Below, one piece after another: positions 1 through 9,240 of a stretch of 64,000 bases of DNA. The first letter of the stretch is position 1. Every line of letters starts with the position of its first letter. Source of the DNA: Sphingopyxis sp. (GTDB lineage Bacteria; Pseudomonadota; Alphaproteobacteria; Sphingomonadales; Sphingomonadaceae); assembly GCA_013823985.1 (NCBI GenBank), contig PNNB01000020.1, positions 43,772-107,771 on the forward strand, in the 5' to 3' direction. Position numbers and translations under genes: made by a program. A model generated the notes under the pieces. It was not told where the DNA came from and made no database searches. It worked only from the letters and a program-made list of their open reading frames with translations.

Positions 1-456
1 CTGCTTGTGATTGTCTATGTCGGCGCGGTTGCGGTGCTGTTCCTCTTTGTCGTGATGATGCTCGACATCGATTTTGCCGAACTGCGGGCCGGATTTATCA
101 AAAACGTCCCTCTCGGTCTGTTGCTGGCGGTTGTGCTGGTGGCGGAACTTATTCTGGGCGTTGGTGCCTATCGCGCTGGTGCGGTGAAGCTTGGTATTCC
201 GGAAGTCGGACCGGCAACGGTTTCCAGCAGCGTGCCGAATATCGAAGCGATCGGGAACCTGCTCTACAGCAAATATATCTTCTTGTTTGAAAGCGCCGGC
301 CTGATCCTGCTTGTGGCCATGGTGGGCGCAATTGTTCTGACCCACCGCCGTAGCCACGGCACAAAGGGGCAGAATATCAACAGCCAGAATATGCGCCGTC
401 CACAGGACGCAACGCGCAATGTGAATCAGCCGGTCGGGCAGGGGGTCGAACTGTGA
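1..456 (+). CDS. nuoJ: NADH-quinone oxidoreductase subunit J (5' end outside window)
   Basis: Membrane subunit of proton-pumping respiratory complex I. The reading frame is open at base 1, so the N-terminus lies before the window; about 151 C-terminal residues are present. Visible are the conserved segment [18 protein letters not shown] with the following acidic DID, and two more hydrophobic segments (about residues 35-55 and 90-112 of the visible part), followed by a polar tail ending in GVEL, as in alphaproteobacterial NuoJ. The stop codon overlaps the GTG start of nuoK by 4 bases, so the two are translationally coupled. The identity is firm because nuoK, L, M and N follow in standard order. 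Confidence 0.95.
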   Translation: MLVIVYVGAVAVLFLFVVMMLDIDFAELRAGFIKNVPLGLLLAVVLVAELILGVGAYRAGAVKLGIPEVGPATVSSSVPNIEAIGNLLYSKYIFLFESAGLILLVAMVGAIVLTHRRSHGTKGQNINSQNMRRPQDATRNVNQPVGQGVEL

Positions 457-758
457 TAGGCATCGAACATTATCTGGTGGTCAGTTCAATCCTTTTCGTG
501 ATGGGCGTGCTCGGCATTTTCCTGAACCGGAAAAATGTCATCATCATCTTGATGGCGATTGAGTTGATCCTGCTTGCCGTGAACATCAATCTGGTGGCGT
601 TTAGCGCCTTCCTGAGCGACCTGACCGGGCAGATTTTTGCGATGTTCGTCCTAACCGTTGCTGCCAGCGAGGCGGCGATTGGTTTGGCGATCTTGGTTAT
701 CTATTTCCGTGGTCGCGGCACCATTGCCGTTGACGATGTCAACCGGATGAAGGGGTGA
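453..758 (+). CDS. nuoK: NADH-quinone oxidoreductase subunit K
   Basis: Small three-helix membrane subunit of complex I, part of the proton path. The length of 101 residues is normal for the family. The hydrophobic segments lie near residues 7-25, 30-50 and 62-85. The two membrane glutamates known to matter in NuoK are present at E37 ([17 protein letters not shown]) and E73 ([13 protein letters not shown]). It starts at GTG inside the end of nuoJ (4-base overlap) and is followed 7 bases later by nuoL. Confidence 0.97.
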   Translation: MIGIEHYLVVSSILFVMGVLGIFLNRKNVIIILMAIELILLAVNINLVAFSAFLSDLTGQIFAMFVLTVAASEAAIGLAILVIYFRGRGTIAVDDVNRMKG

Positions 759-765
759 ACATCCA

Positions 766-2805
766 GTGACTTCGATACATATCATCGTTTTCCTTCCGCT
801 GTTGGCAGCACTGATCGCAGGCCTTGGCCAGCGCTTCATCGGTGCGGTCGCGGCCAAGACGATCACGACCGCCGGTCTGTTTACCGCCTGTCTTCTGAGC
901 TGGCCGATCTTCATCGGCTTCCTGACGGGCAGCGAAAAGGCTTATGTCGAACCGGTCATGACCTGGGTCCAGTCCGGCGCTCTTGCCTTTGACTGGGAAT
1001 TGCGCGTCGATGCGCTGACCGCCGTCATGCTGGTGGTCATCACCACGGTGTCCGCACTCGTCCATCTGTATAGCTGGGGCTATATGGAGGAAGATCCTGA
1101 TCAACCGCGCTTCTTTGCCTATCTGTCGCTCTTCACTTTCGCCATGCTCATGCTGGTGACCGCGAACAATCTGGTTCAGATGTTCTTTGGTTGGGAAGGC
1201 GTTGGCCTTGCATCCTATCTGCTTATTGGTTTCTGGTACAAGAAACCCAGCGCCAATGCCGCCGCGATCAAGGCATTTGTCGTTAACCGCGTCGGCGATT
1301 TGGGCTTCATGCTCGGCATCTTCGGCGTGTTCTGGTTTTTTGGTACCGTCTCAATCCCCGACATTCTGGCCGCCGCGCCGGACAAGGTGGGCTCGAGCAT
1401 CGGTTTTCTTGGCTACCGCGTGGATACGATGAGCTTGCTCTGCGTATTGCTGTTCATCGGCGCGATGGGCAAATCGGCGCAACTGGGCCTGCACACTTGG
1501 CTTCCTGACGCAATGGAAGGCCCGACACCTGTGTCGGCGCTGATCCACGCAGCGACCATGGTGACCGCAGGGGTGTTCATGGTCTGCCGCCTGTCGCCGC
1601 TGTTTGAAACCAGCCAGTTTGCGCTCAACGTGGTAACTATTGTCGGCGCGACGACCGCCATCTTTGCGGCCACGGTCGGGTTGGTGCAGACCGATATCAA
1701 GCGTGTCATCGCCTATTCGACCTGTTCGCAACTTGGCTACATGTTCTTCGCCGCAGGCACTGGAGCTTATGGCGCGGCTATGTTTCACCTGTTCACACAC
1801 GCATTCTTCAAGGCATTACTCTTCTTGGGCGCGGGTTCGGTAATTCATGCGATGCACCATGAACAGGATATGCGCTATTATGGGGGCTTGCGGAAACATA
1901 TCCCGCTGACATTCTGGGCCATGATGGCGGGCACGCTCGCCATCACCGGTGTCGGTATTGTCGGCGTTGGCGGATTTGCGGGCTTCTATTCCAAGGATGC
2001 CATTATCGAGGCTGCCTTTGCCAGTGGGTCGACATATCATATGTATGGCTTTGCCATCGGTGTTGTCGCCGCGCTGCTGACTAGCTTCTACAGCTGGCGC
2101 CTGATGTTCCTGACCTTCTTCGGAAAACCACGCTGGGCTGGTTCCGAGCATATCCAGCACGCCGTGCATGATACGCACCATCATGGCGACGATCATGCCC
2201 ATCATGGTGGTCATGCGGATCATGGCGACGGCACTGCGGGCTATCACCCGCATGAAAGCCCGCTGCCGATGCTGATCCCGCTTGGCGTCTTGACGCTTGG
2301 TGCCGTGTTGGCTGGCTTCCTATTCCACGGCGGCTTTATCGAAGCTGAAACCGGCAAGGAATTTTGGGCGAATAGCACTCTCTATTTCAACGAGCATCTG
2401 ATGCACGCGATGCATGAAGTGCCGTTGTGGGTGAAATTGTCGTCGACTGTCGCGATGCTCATCGGGTTGACGGTTGCCTATCTGATGTACCAGCGCTCCG
2501 ACGATGCCCCGCAGAAGATCGCAACCATGTTCGCGCCGCTCTACCGTTTCTTCCTCAATAAATGGTATTTTGACGAGCTTTATAACCTGATCTTCGTCCG
2601 TCCGGCCTTCTGGTTCGGTCGCCTTTTCTGGCAGCAGGGGGACATTGGCATCATTGATAAATATGGCCCCAATGGTTCAGCCGCGTTAATAAACTTCAGC
2701 AGCCGTATGGCTGTGCGGATGCAGTCGGGATATCTTTACACCTATGCACTGGTCATGCTTTTGGGCCTTGTCGCGGCGGTTAGCTGGATGATGGTGAAAG
2801 CATAA
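766..2805 (+). CDS. nuoL: NADH-quinone oxidoreductase subunit L
   Basis: Antiporter-like proton-pumping subunit of complex I with the long lateral helix at the C-terminus; 679 residues. The proton-antiporter core motif [18 protein letters not shown] (about residues 234-251) and the discontinuous helix region after it are intact. It starts at GTG, 7 bases after nuoK, and its TAA shares one base with the ATG of nuoM. Between membrane segments at about residues 460-498 lies a loop with 13 histidines in roughly 36 residues, mixed with Asp and Gly. Loops in this position vary between bacteria; a metal-binding role would be speculation. Confidence 0.97.
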   Translation: MTSIHIIVFLPLLAALIAGLGQRFIGAVAAKTITTAGLFTACLLSWPIFIGFLTGSEKAYVEPVMTWVQSGALAFDWELRVDALTAVMLVVITTVSALVHLYSWGYMEEDPDQPRFFAYLSLFTFAMLMLVTANNLVQMFFGWEGVGLASYLLIGFWYKKPSANAAAIKAFVVNRVGDLGFMLGIFGVFWFFGTVSIPDILAAAPDKVGSSIGFLGYRVDTMSLLCVLLFIGAMGKSAQLGLHTWLPDAMEGPTPVSALIHAATMVTAGVFMVCRLSPLFETSQFALNVVTIVGATTAIFAATVGLVQTDIKRVIAYSTCSQLGYMFFAAGTGAYGAAMFHLFTHAFFKALLFLGAGSVIHAMHHEQDMRYYGGLRKHIPLTFWAMMAGTLAITGVGIVGVGGFAGFYSKDAIIEAAFASGSTYHMYGFAIGVVAALLTSFYSWRLMFLTFFGKPRWAGSEHIQHAVHDTHHHGDDHAHHGGHADHGDGTAGYHPHESPLPMLIPLGVLTLGAVLAGFLFHGGFIEAETGKEFWANSTLYFNEHLMHAMHEVPLWVKLSSTVAMLIGLTVAYLMYQRSDDAPQKIATMFAPLYRFFLNKWYFDELYNLIFVRPAFWFGRLFWQQGDIGIIDKYGPNGSAALINFSSRMAVRMQSGYLYTYALVMLLGLVAAVSWMMVKA

Positions 2806-4370
2806 TGAACGCCTCAGCACTCCCAATTCTTTCGATCATGCTGGCTATCCCGATGGGTGCCGCAATTGCCTGTCTGTTCGCGCGCGCAGAAACCGCCCGC
2901 TTGCTCGCACTTGGCGCGACACTGCTCAATCTGGCCTTGGGTGTGTGGCTGTGGGTCAGCTATGATCCCGCAGGTGCGCAGTGGCAGTTTGTGGAAAGCC
3001 TGCAATTATTCGGCCCTATAGGCTGGAAACTGGGCATAGATGGTATTTCCCTCACGCTCATCATGCTGTCGGTATTCCTGATGCCGATCTGCATCGGGGC
3101 GAGCTGGCACGCCATTCAAAAGCGCGTTGGCGAATATATGGCGGCGTTCCTTCTAATGGAAACGCTGATGATCGGCGTGTTTGCCGCGCAGGACCTGTTG
3201 CTGTTCTACATCTTCTTCGAAGCCGGCCTTATCCCGATGTATCTGATCATCGGCATCTGGGGCGGGGCAGAGCGGATTTACGCTTCGTACAAGTTCTTCC
3301 TCTACACGCTGCTTGGCTCGGTTGTGATGCTGATCGCCATGTTGTGGATGATCCAGACTGCCGGAACCGCCGACATTCCGACCCTGCTCAACACCGACTT
3401 CCCGGTTGAGGCGCAGAAATGGCTGTGGCTTGCGTTCTTTGCGAGTTTTGCCGTCAAGATGCCGATGTGGCCGGTCCACACCTGGCTGCCGGACGCCCAC
3501 GTTCAGGCACCGACCGCGGGTTCGGTCATATTGGCCGGCGTGTTGCTGAAGATGGGCGGCTATGGCTTCCTGCGCTTCTCGCTGCCGATGTTCCCGGAAG
3601 CGAGCGCGGACTTCATTCCTTTGGTCTTCGGCCTGTCGATGGTCGCTGTGGTGTACACCTCGCTCGTGGCGCTGGTGCAAAACGATATGAAGAAGCTGAT
3701 CGCCTATTCGTCTGTTGCGCATATGGCGATTGTGACCGTGGGCCTCTTCACCTTCAACCAGCAAGGTATCGAAGGCGCTATCATCGTCATGCTCAGCCAT
3801 GGTCTGGTTTCCGGCGCGCTGTTCTTGTGCGTCGGCGTTATTTACGACCGGCTGCATACCCGCGAAATCAACCGCTACGGTGGATTGAGCATCAACATGC
3901 CCAAATATGCTCTGCTCTTCATGCTCTTTACAATGGCGAGCGTCGGACTTCCCGGAACCAGCGGATTTGTCGGCGAGTTTCTATCGCTGGCGGGGGCATA
4001 TAAGGTGTCGACCTGGGCAACCCTGATCGCAACGACGGGTATCATTTTGGGCGCAGGCTATATGCTCTATCTGTATCGCCGCATTGCTTTTGGCGAACAA
4101 AAGAACGCCGATGCTGCAGCGATGCCCGATATTGATGGTCGTGAAATGTGGCTGCTCGCACCGATCGCAGCGGCGGTGCTCTGGATGGGAGTTTATCCCG
4201 AAAGCTTCCTTGCCCCGATCCGCCGCGATGTTGCGACCATTGTTGCGCGCATTGAACGTGCTGCACCTGCAGGCGATAGCAAATTGAAAGCCAATGATCC
4301 TACCACCGTGAAATACCGGGTCGGAGGCCATGGCGAAGAAAAGAACAAGGCTGAGGGGAGCCACCACTAA
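2805..4370 (+). CDS. nuoM: NADH-quinone oxidoreductase subunit M
   Basis: Second antiporter-like proton-pumping subunit of complex I, 521 residues, of usual length. The core motif [20 protein letters not shown] with its channel lysine lies near residues 217-236, and the next [10 protein letters not shown] segment is also intact. About fourteen hydrophobic segments are visible. The C-terminal 35 residues are polar and charged, ending in Glu/Lys/His. ATG overlaps the nuoL stop by one base and TAA overlaps the ATG of nuoN by one base, so expression is coupled along the operon. Confidence 0.97.
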   Translation: MNASALPILSIMLAIPMGAAIACLFARAETARLLALGATLLNLALGVWLWVSYDPAGAQWQFVESLQLFGPIGWKLGIDGISLTLIMLSVFLMPICIGASWHAIQKRVGEYMAAFLLMETLMIGVFAAQDLLLFYIFFEAGLIPMYLIIGIWGGAERIYASYKFFLYTLLGSVVMLIAMLWMIQTAGTADIPTLLNTDFPVEAQKWLWLAFFASFAVKMPMWPVHTWLPDAHVQAPTAGSVILAGVLLKMGGYGFLRFSLPMFPEASADFIPLVFGLSMVAVVYTSLVALVQNDMKKLIAYSSVAHMAIVTVGLFTFNQQGIEGAIIVMLSHGLVSGALFLCVGVIYDRLHTREINRYGGLSINMPKYALLFMLFTMASVGLPGTSGFVGEFLSLAGAYKVSTWATLIATTGIILGAGYMLYLYRRIAFGEQKNADAAAMPDIDGREMWLLAPIAAAVLWMGVYPESFLAPIRRDVATIVARIERAAPAGDSKLKANDPTTVKYRVGGHGEEKNKAEGSHH

Positions 4371-5812
4371 TGGACCTTAATGCTTCACTTTTCCTCGTTC
4401 GTCCCGAGGTCATTCTCAGCTTTTCGGCGCTGGTTTTGCTGCTCCTATCCGCATGGCGGAGCGAAGCAGGCCGGTTGGCGAGTATCTTGGCCGTTGCCGC
4501 GCTGGTTGGTGCTGGCGCCTATGTTGTGCAGTTTATGGCGTCGGGGACCGATGCCTTGGCTTTTGACGGATTGATTGGCAACGATGCGTTCGGCAACTTT
4601 GCCAAGATTTTGATCTACTTTGCCGCGGCCATCTCGCTTATGATTGCCCCGCGCTTTCTGGAAAAGATGGGCGCAATGCGGGCGGAATATCCTGTACTGA
4701 TCCTGTTAGCGGCCATCGGTATGGGCATCATGGTTTCGGCAACGGATCTGGTGACGCTCTACATCGGGCTAGAACTCAACAGCTTGGCTGCATATGTCCT
4801 GGCGAGCTTTGCGCGCTATGACGGGCGTTCGGCCGAAGCCGGTTTGAAATATTTCGTACTCGGCGCTTTGGCGAGCGGGATTTTGCTCTTTGGTATGTCG
4901 CTGCTTTACGGCTTTGCCGGTTCGACAGACTTCAGCGCGATTGGCTCCGCCCTGAACGGCGACATCAGCCTTGGCATGATTTTCGGTATCGTATTCGTCC
5001 TGTCCGGCCTCGCTTTCAAAATCAGCGCTGCGCCTTTCCACATGTGGACGCCGGACGTGTATGAAGGTGCGCCAACACCTGTCACCGCCTTTTTCGCCAG
5101 CGCCCCGAAGGTCGCGGCGAGCGCGCTGCTGATCCGTGTTGTGATTGAGGCGTTCGGCAACGAAACCATGGTCTGGCAGCAGATTGTTATCGTTGTGGCC
5201 TTGATATCGATTATTATTGGCGCGGTGGGCGCAATTGGACAGCAAAATCTGAAACGCCTGCTGGCTTACAGCTCGATCAACAATATCGGCTTCATCCTTA
5301 TCGGTCTTGCCGCGGGGACTGAGCAAGGTGTTGCGGGGATGCTGGTCTATCTTGCGATTTATGTAGCCATGACGCTGGGTAGCTTCATTGTGCTGATGCA
5401 GTTGAAGGCGCATGACGGATCCTATCGGGAAACATTTGGCGATATCGCCGGGTTGTCGAAAACACGCCCTGCTTTGGCCGCCGTCTTTGCGATCTTCATG
5501 TTTAGCCTTGCAGGCATCCCACCGCTGTTCGGTTTCTGGGGCAAGCTGGTGGTGTTTCAGGCCGCTGTGGCGGCAAACCTGCTTCCGCTTGCTGTCATCG
5601 GGATCGCCGCGTCAGTAATCGGGGCGTTCTACTATCTGAAGGTCGTGAAGGTCATGTATTTTGACGAACCGGCAGACGTCATTGCGCCGTCCGATGATGC
5701 GGTGTTGAGCTGGACGGGCGGGATCATGGCTGCGGCTGTGTCACCGCTGGGCTATCTTGCCATTCCGGTTCTAGCGGCACTGTCGGCACAAGCGGCAAGG
5801 GCGCTGTTCTGA
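4370..5812 (+). CDS. nuoN: NADH-quinone oxidoreductase subunit N
   Basis: Third antiporter-like subunit and the last gene of the complex I operon; 480 residues. It has the typical segments LKYFVLGALASGILLFG, FKISAAPFHMWTPDVYEGAP (lysine and proline of the proton path) and LKRLLAYSSINNIGF. The start ATG shares a base with the nuoM stop. The stop codon TGA overlaps the presumed CTG start of birA in the string CTGA, so the operon seems to continue into biotin and CoA metabolism genes. Confidence 0.97.
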   Translation: MDLNASLFLVRPEVILSFSALVLLLLSAWRSEAGRLASILAVAALVGAGAYVVQFMASGTDALAFDGLIGNDAFGNFAKILIYFAAAISLMIAPRFLEKMGAMRAEYPVLILLAAIGMGIMVSATDLVTLYIGLELNSLAAYVLASFARYDGRSAEAGLKYFVLGALASGILLFGMSLLYGFAGSTDFSAIGSALNGDISLGMIFGIVFVLSGLAFKISAAPFHMWTPDVYEGAPTPVTAFFASAPKVAASALLIRVVIEAFGNETMVWQQIVIVVALISIIIGAVGAIGQQNLKRLLAYSSINNIGFILIGLAAGTEQGVAGMLVYLAIYVAMTLGSFIVLMQLKAHDGSYRETFGDIAGLSKTRPALAAVFAIFMFSLAGIPPLFGFWGKLVVFQAAVAANLLPLAVIGIAASVIGAFYYLKVVKVMYFDEPADVIAPSDDAVLSWTGGIMAAAVSPLGYLAIPVLAALSAQAARALF

Positions 5813-6525
5813 ACCCCATTTTTGAAGAGGTTGTACTAACCGGGTCGACCAACGCCGACCTGCTGCAACGCGCGGCCACCGGTGCGCCAGAAGGTCTGTG
5901 GCTTCGCGCCGATGCACAGGACGGTGGCCGTGGCCGTATGGGGCGCAGTTGGGAAAGTCCTGCTGGAAATGTGTTCGCCAGCACCATTGTTCGCCTGCAA
6001 CCGACTGATCCGCAAGCACCAACGCTGGCCCTTGTCGCTGCTCTGGCGGTGCGCGACACCTTGCATCAAATGGCTCCAGAATGTGCCGTGCAGATCAAAT
6101 GGCCCAATGATGTTCTTTCGTCAGAAGGTGCCAAACTGTGCGGCATACTGCTTGAACGGACAGGCGACGCGGTCGTAGTCGGCATTGGCATCAATCTGAC
6201 CTCGTCACCCGATATTCCCGGTCGTGCGACAGCTAACCTGAAAGCACTCGGCGTCCTGCCGCCACCGCCGCAAGCGGTCGTGGAGATGCTGGCATCCAAT
6301 ATGGCAATCTGGTTGGGGCGGTGGCGCCAATATGGACTGCAAGCGTTGACCGCCGAGTGGCAGAAGGCGGCCCATCCCGTCGGAACAGCGCTATCGGTGC
6401 AATTACCGGACGGCACACGCGAAGATGGACTTTACGCCGGGTTGACCGCAGAAGGCGCGCTTCAGCTTCGCTTGGCGGATGGGACGATCCATGCCATTCA
6501 TGCCGCTGATGTTTTTCTTGTTTAA
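5809..6525 (+). CDS. birA: Biotin--[acetyl-CoA-carboxylase] ligase, probable CTG start
   Basis: Joins biotin to the carrier domain of acetyl-CoA carboxylase through biotinyl-AMP. The frame carries the family motifs TGSTNADLL (about 11-19), [10 protein letters not shown] (39-48, the adenylate-binding loop) and KWPNDV (97-102). The first ATG in frame (5938) lies inside the GRGRMGR loop and would remove essential sequence, so the true start is upstream. No ATG, GTG or TTG exists in this frame between the nuoN stop region and that loop; the best candidate is CTG at 5809, overlapping the nuoN stop as CTGA. ATT at 5818 is an alternative. There is no N-terminal DNA-binding domain, so it is not a repressor of the E. 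coli BirA type. About 238 residues. Confidence 0.85.
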   Translation: MNPIFEEVVLTGSTNADLLQRAATGAPEGLWLRADAQDGGRGRMGRSWESPAGNVFASTIVRLQPTDPQAPTLALVAALAVRDTLHQMAPECAVQIKWPNDVLSSEGAKLCGILLERTGDAVVVGIGINLTSSPDIPGRATANLKALGVLPPPPQAVVEMLASNMAIWLGRWRQYGLQALTAEWQKAAHPVGTALSVQLPDGTREDGLYAGLTAEGALQLRLADGTIHAIHAADVFLV

Positions 6526-6539
6526 ACAGAGGACCGACT

Positions 6540-7319
6540 ATGCTGCTCGCCATTGATACCGGCAACACCAACGTCAAATTTGCGCTGGTCGACGACAGCG
6601 GAGAAATTGTGAAGCGTTGGCGCATCGCTACCGATGCACGGCGCACGGCCGATGAATATGCCGTGTGGCTCGATCAATTGATCCAAATGGCCGGGTTCCG
6701 CCGCAACGACATAAAGGCCGTGATTATCGCAACGGTGGTGCCCCGGGCGCTGCACAATTTGCAACTGCTTGCCTCCCACTATTTTGATTGCGAAGCGTTG
6801 GTAGCGGGCCGGGGAGCCGTTGGTTGGGGTATCCAGTTGAAGGTTGATGAACCCCAATCGGTTGGTGCCGATCGCGCAGTAAACGCCATTGCCGCACAGT
6901 CTCTGGCGGAGGGCGATAAGCTGGTAATCAGTTTCGGTACGGCAACCACGTTCGACTATATCGGCCCAGACGGTTCCTATCGCGGCGGCAGTATTGCGCC
7001 GGGCGTGAACCTTAGCCTTGATGCACTTTACGCCGCAGCTGCCATGTTGCCGCGAATTGCAATCGAGCCGCCGCCAAATGAAAGTGTCATTGGTACGACA
7101 ACAGTTGGACAAATGCAGATTGGTATCTATTGGGGCTATGTGGCGATGATCGAAGGGATGATCGCCCGTATGAAGGCTGAAATTGGCAAGCCGGTCACGG
7201 TCATCGCGACCGGTGGTCTTGCCATCCTTTTTCAGCAACATGGCCATTTATTTGACCGGGTAGAACCGGATTTGACGCTGCGGGGGCTGGCGCATTTGTA
7301 CAGGAATCGAGAAATATAA
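6540..7319 (+). CDS. coaX: Type III pantothenate kinase
   Basis: Phosphorylates pantothenate, the first step of coenzyme A synthesis; type III enzymes belong to the ASKHA fold. The 259-residue protein shows the nucleotide-binding DTGNTN at 6-11, the GADR motif at 109-112 with the catalytic aspartate, and GTATTFD at 133-139. An AGAGGA ribosome binding site precedes ATG at a good distance. It lies 14 bases after birA and 2 bases before rnj, in the conserved alphaproteobacterial order birA-coaX-rnj. Confidence 0.95.
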   Translation: MLLAIDTGNTNVKFALVDDSGEIVKRWRIATDARRTADEYAVWLDQLIQMAGFRRNDIKAVIIATVVPRALHNLQLLASHYFDCEALVAGRGAVGWGIQLKVDEPQSVGADRAVNAIAAQSLAEGDKLVISFGTATTFDYIGPDGSYRGGSIAPGVNLSLDALYAAAAMLPRIAIEPPPNESVIGTTTVGQMQIGIYWGYVAMIEGMIARMKAEIGKPVTVIATGGLAILFQQHGHLFDRVEPDLTLRGLAHLYRNREI

Positions 7320-7321
7320 TC

Positions 7322-8965
7322 ATGACTACCCCAAAGAATGAGTTACTTTTCCTTGCCCTTGGCGGGTCGAACGAGATTGGGATGAATGTCAATCTGTATG
7401 GCTGCCAGGGCAAATGGGTCATGGTTGATCTCGGGCTGACTTTTGCCAATGCGGAATATCCCGGGGTAGAGCTGATACTGCCTGATCTTGAATTTATCGA
7501 GCAACGCAAGGATGACTTGCTTGGTATCGTGCTGACGCATGGCCATGAAGATCATATCGGCGCGGTTGCTTATTTCGCTGCCGATCTCGGCGTTCCGCTC
7601 TACGCCACGCCCTTTACGGCTACGCTGATACGCGGAAAGCTGGAAGAAGAAGGCATTGCGGACAGCGTTGAGCTGAACATCATTCCCATGGAGGGCAGCT
7701 TTGATTTGGGACCTTTCGGGTTTCAGTTTGTTACGCTCGCCCACTCGATACTCGAAATGAGCGCCTGTCTCATCACAACACCTTATGGCAAGATATTCCA
7801 CACCGGCGACTGGAAGCTGGATGAACGGCCCGTTATCGGAACGCCATCGACGGCGGATCAATTAACGGCCATCGGTGAAGAGGGCATATTGGCGCTGGTG
7901 TGCGATTCCACCAACGCGTTCAACGCCGACGACAGCGGTAGCGAAGGCAGCGTGAAAGCGGATTTGTTGAAGTCCGTCAAAGAAGCGAAGGGCAGGGTGC
8001 TTCTGACCACCTTTGCGTCCAACGCAGCGCGCCTGCAGACTATGGGCGAAGTCGCCCGCGAAACTGGCCGTACGCTCTGTTTTGCTGGTCGTTCCTTGCA
8101 CCGGATCATCGACGCGGCGCAGGCCAATGGGTATTTGAAAGATATGCCCAAGACGGTCGATATGGAGGCTGTTGACAGCCTTGCCCGTCATGAAGTGATG
8201 GTTGTAGCTACAGGTGGGCAGGGCGAGGCACGTGCGGCACTGGCCCGTATTGCCGAGGGTAATCATCCCGTGAAGCTTGAGGAAGGTGACACAGTGATCT
8301 TTTCGTCAAAACAGATACCGGGGAACGAGATTGCGATCGGCGTCATCATGAACAAGCTTGCCGAGCGCAACATTTTGACCGTCACCGAAAAGCAGGCGCA
8401 TGTGCATGTGTCGGGGCATCCAGGGCAGCCGGAACTTGCATTGCTATACGACTGGATCAAGCCTTCGGTGCTCATCCCCGTCCATGGTGAGCGCCGCCAT
8501 ATGGCTGAGCAGGCCCGCTTTGCAAAAGCGCATGGCGTCAAAAGCACCCTCGTTCAATCCAACGGGGATGTGGTGCGATTGGCGCCCGGAAAGCCAGAAA
8601 TCATCGGGCAGGAACGCACAGGCCGGTTGATATTGGACGGCGATACAATCATTTCAGCGGATGGCGCCACCATCAACGAACGCCGCCGCTTATCCTGGTA
8701 TGGCCTGATCAGCGTTGCCTTCGCTCTGGATGAACGCGACCGCCTTTTGGGTGAGCCGCAAATCCGGTTGCACGGGGTGCCGATTGAAGAAGATTTAGAA
8801 GATTTTCTGGAAGAGGCCTCGGCTGCGGCTGTGAAAGCCATCCGGGAAAATAAAGGCGATTTCGAGAAACTTCGGGAATCGGTTCGCCTTGCTGTGCGCC
8901 GTGTTGCGACCAGTTGGACGGGCAAGAAGCCCATCGTTGACGTCATGATATTGGAAACCGCATGA
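7322..8965 (+). CDS. rnj: Ribonuclease J (metallo-beta-lactamase/beta-CASP)
   Basis: Exo- and endoribonuclease of RNA maturation and decay. The 547-residue protein has the zinc-binding THGHEDHIGAV (about 72-82), the second site FHTGDWKLDE (about 159-168), the beta-CASP motifs including HVSGHPGQPE, and the late IPVHGERRHM. Family length is about 550. It starts 2 bases after coaX and its stop overlaps the next gene by 4 bases. Alphaproteobacteria use a single RNase J beside RNase E, which fits. Confidence 0.95.
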   Translation: MTTPKNELLFLALGGSNEIGMNVNLYGCQGKWVMVDLGLTFANAEYPGVELILPDLEFIEQRKDDLLGIVLTHGHEDHIGAVAYFAADLGVPLYATPFTATLIRGKLEEEGIADSVELNIIPMEGSFDLGPFGFQFVTLAHSILEMSACLITTPYGKIFHTGDWKLDERPVIGTPSTADQLTAIGEEGILALVCDSTNAFNADDSGSEGSVKADLLKSVKEAKGRVLLTTFASNAARLQTMGEVARETGRTLCFAGRSLHRIIDAAQANGYLKDMPKTVDMEAVDSLARHEVMVVATGGQGEARAALARIAEGNHPVKLEEGDTVIFSSKQIPGNEIAIGVIMNKLAERNILTVTEKQAHVHVSGHPGQPELALLYDWIKPSVLIPVHGERRHMAEQARFAKAHGVKSTLVQSNGDVVRLAPGKPEIIGQERTGRLILDGDTIISADGATINERRRLSWYGLISVAFALDERDRLLGEPQIRLHGVPIEEDLEDFLEEASAAAVKAIRENKGDFEKLRESVRLAVRRVATSWTGKKPIVDVMILETA

Positions 8966-9240
8966 ACTGGACATCGATTGTTGCGATTTACGTGCTTTTC
9001 TGGGTTCTAACCGCCTTTGTGATCTTGCCCATCGGCGTACGGACCCACGACGAACTCGGTCTTGAAAAAACGCCAGGTCAGGCAGACAGTGCGCCGGGTA
9101 ACTTCCGGCCATGGGTCATTATATTGCGGACCACTTTGTTGTCGGCGGCGTTATTTGGGCTCTATTACGCCAACTATACGCAAGGCTGGATCGACCGGCA
9201 CAGCTTCGATTTTCTGGTTACGCCGCCAACGACGAGTTAA
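8962..9240 (+). CDS. DUF1467 family small membrane protein
   Basis: A 92-residue protein with two hydrophobic segments (about 5-23 and 50-70) and the conserved stretch LPIGVRTHDE between them, as in the DUF1467 family that follows rnj or related genes in many alphaproteobacteria. Function unknown. The start overlaps the rnj stop (ATGA), so it is the last gene of the nuo-birA-coaX-rnj line. Its stop TAA lies in the palindrome TTAA, whose other strand is the stop of the convergent coiled-coil gene. Confidence 0.85.
   Translation: MNWTSIVAIYVLFWVLTAFVILPIGVRTHDELGLEKTPGQADSAPGNFRPWVIILRTTLLSAALFGLYYANYTQGWIDRHSFDFLVTPPTTS

Noticed and set aside
3153..3857. 234-residue open frame antisense to nuoM
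   Set aside because: His/Arg/Gln-rich composition is the reverse image of membrane-protein codons; no support for translation.
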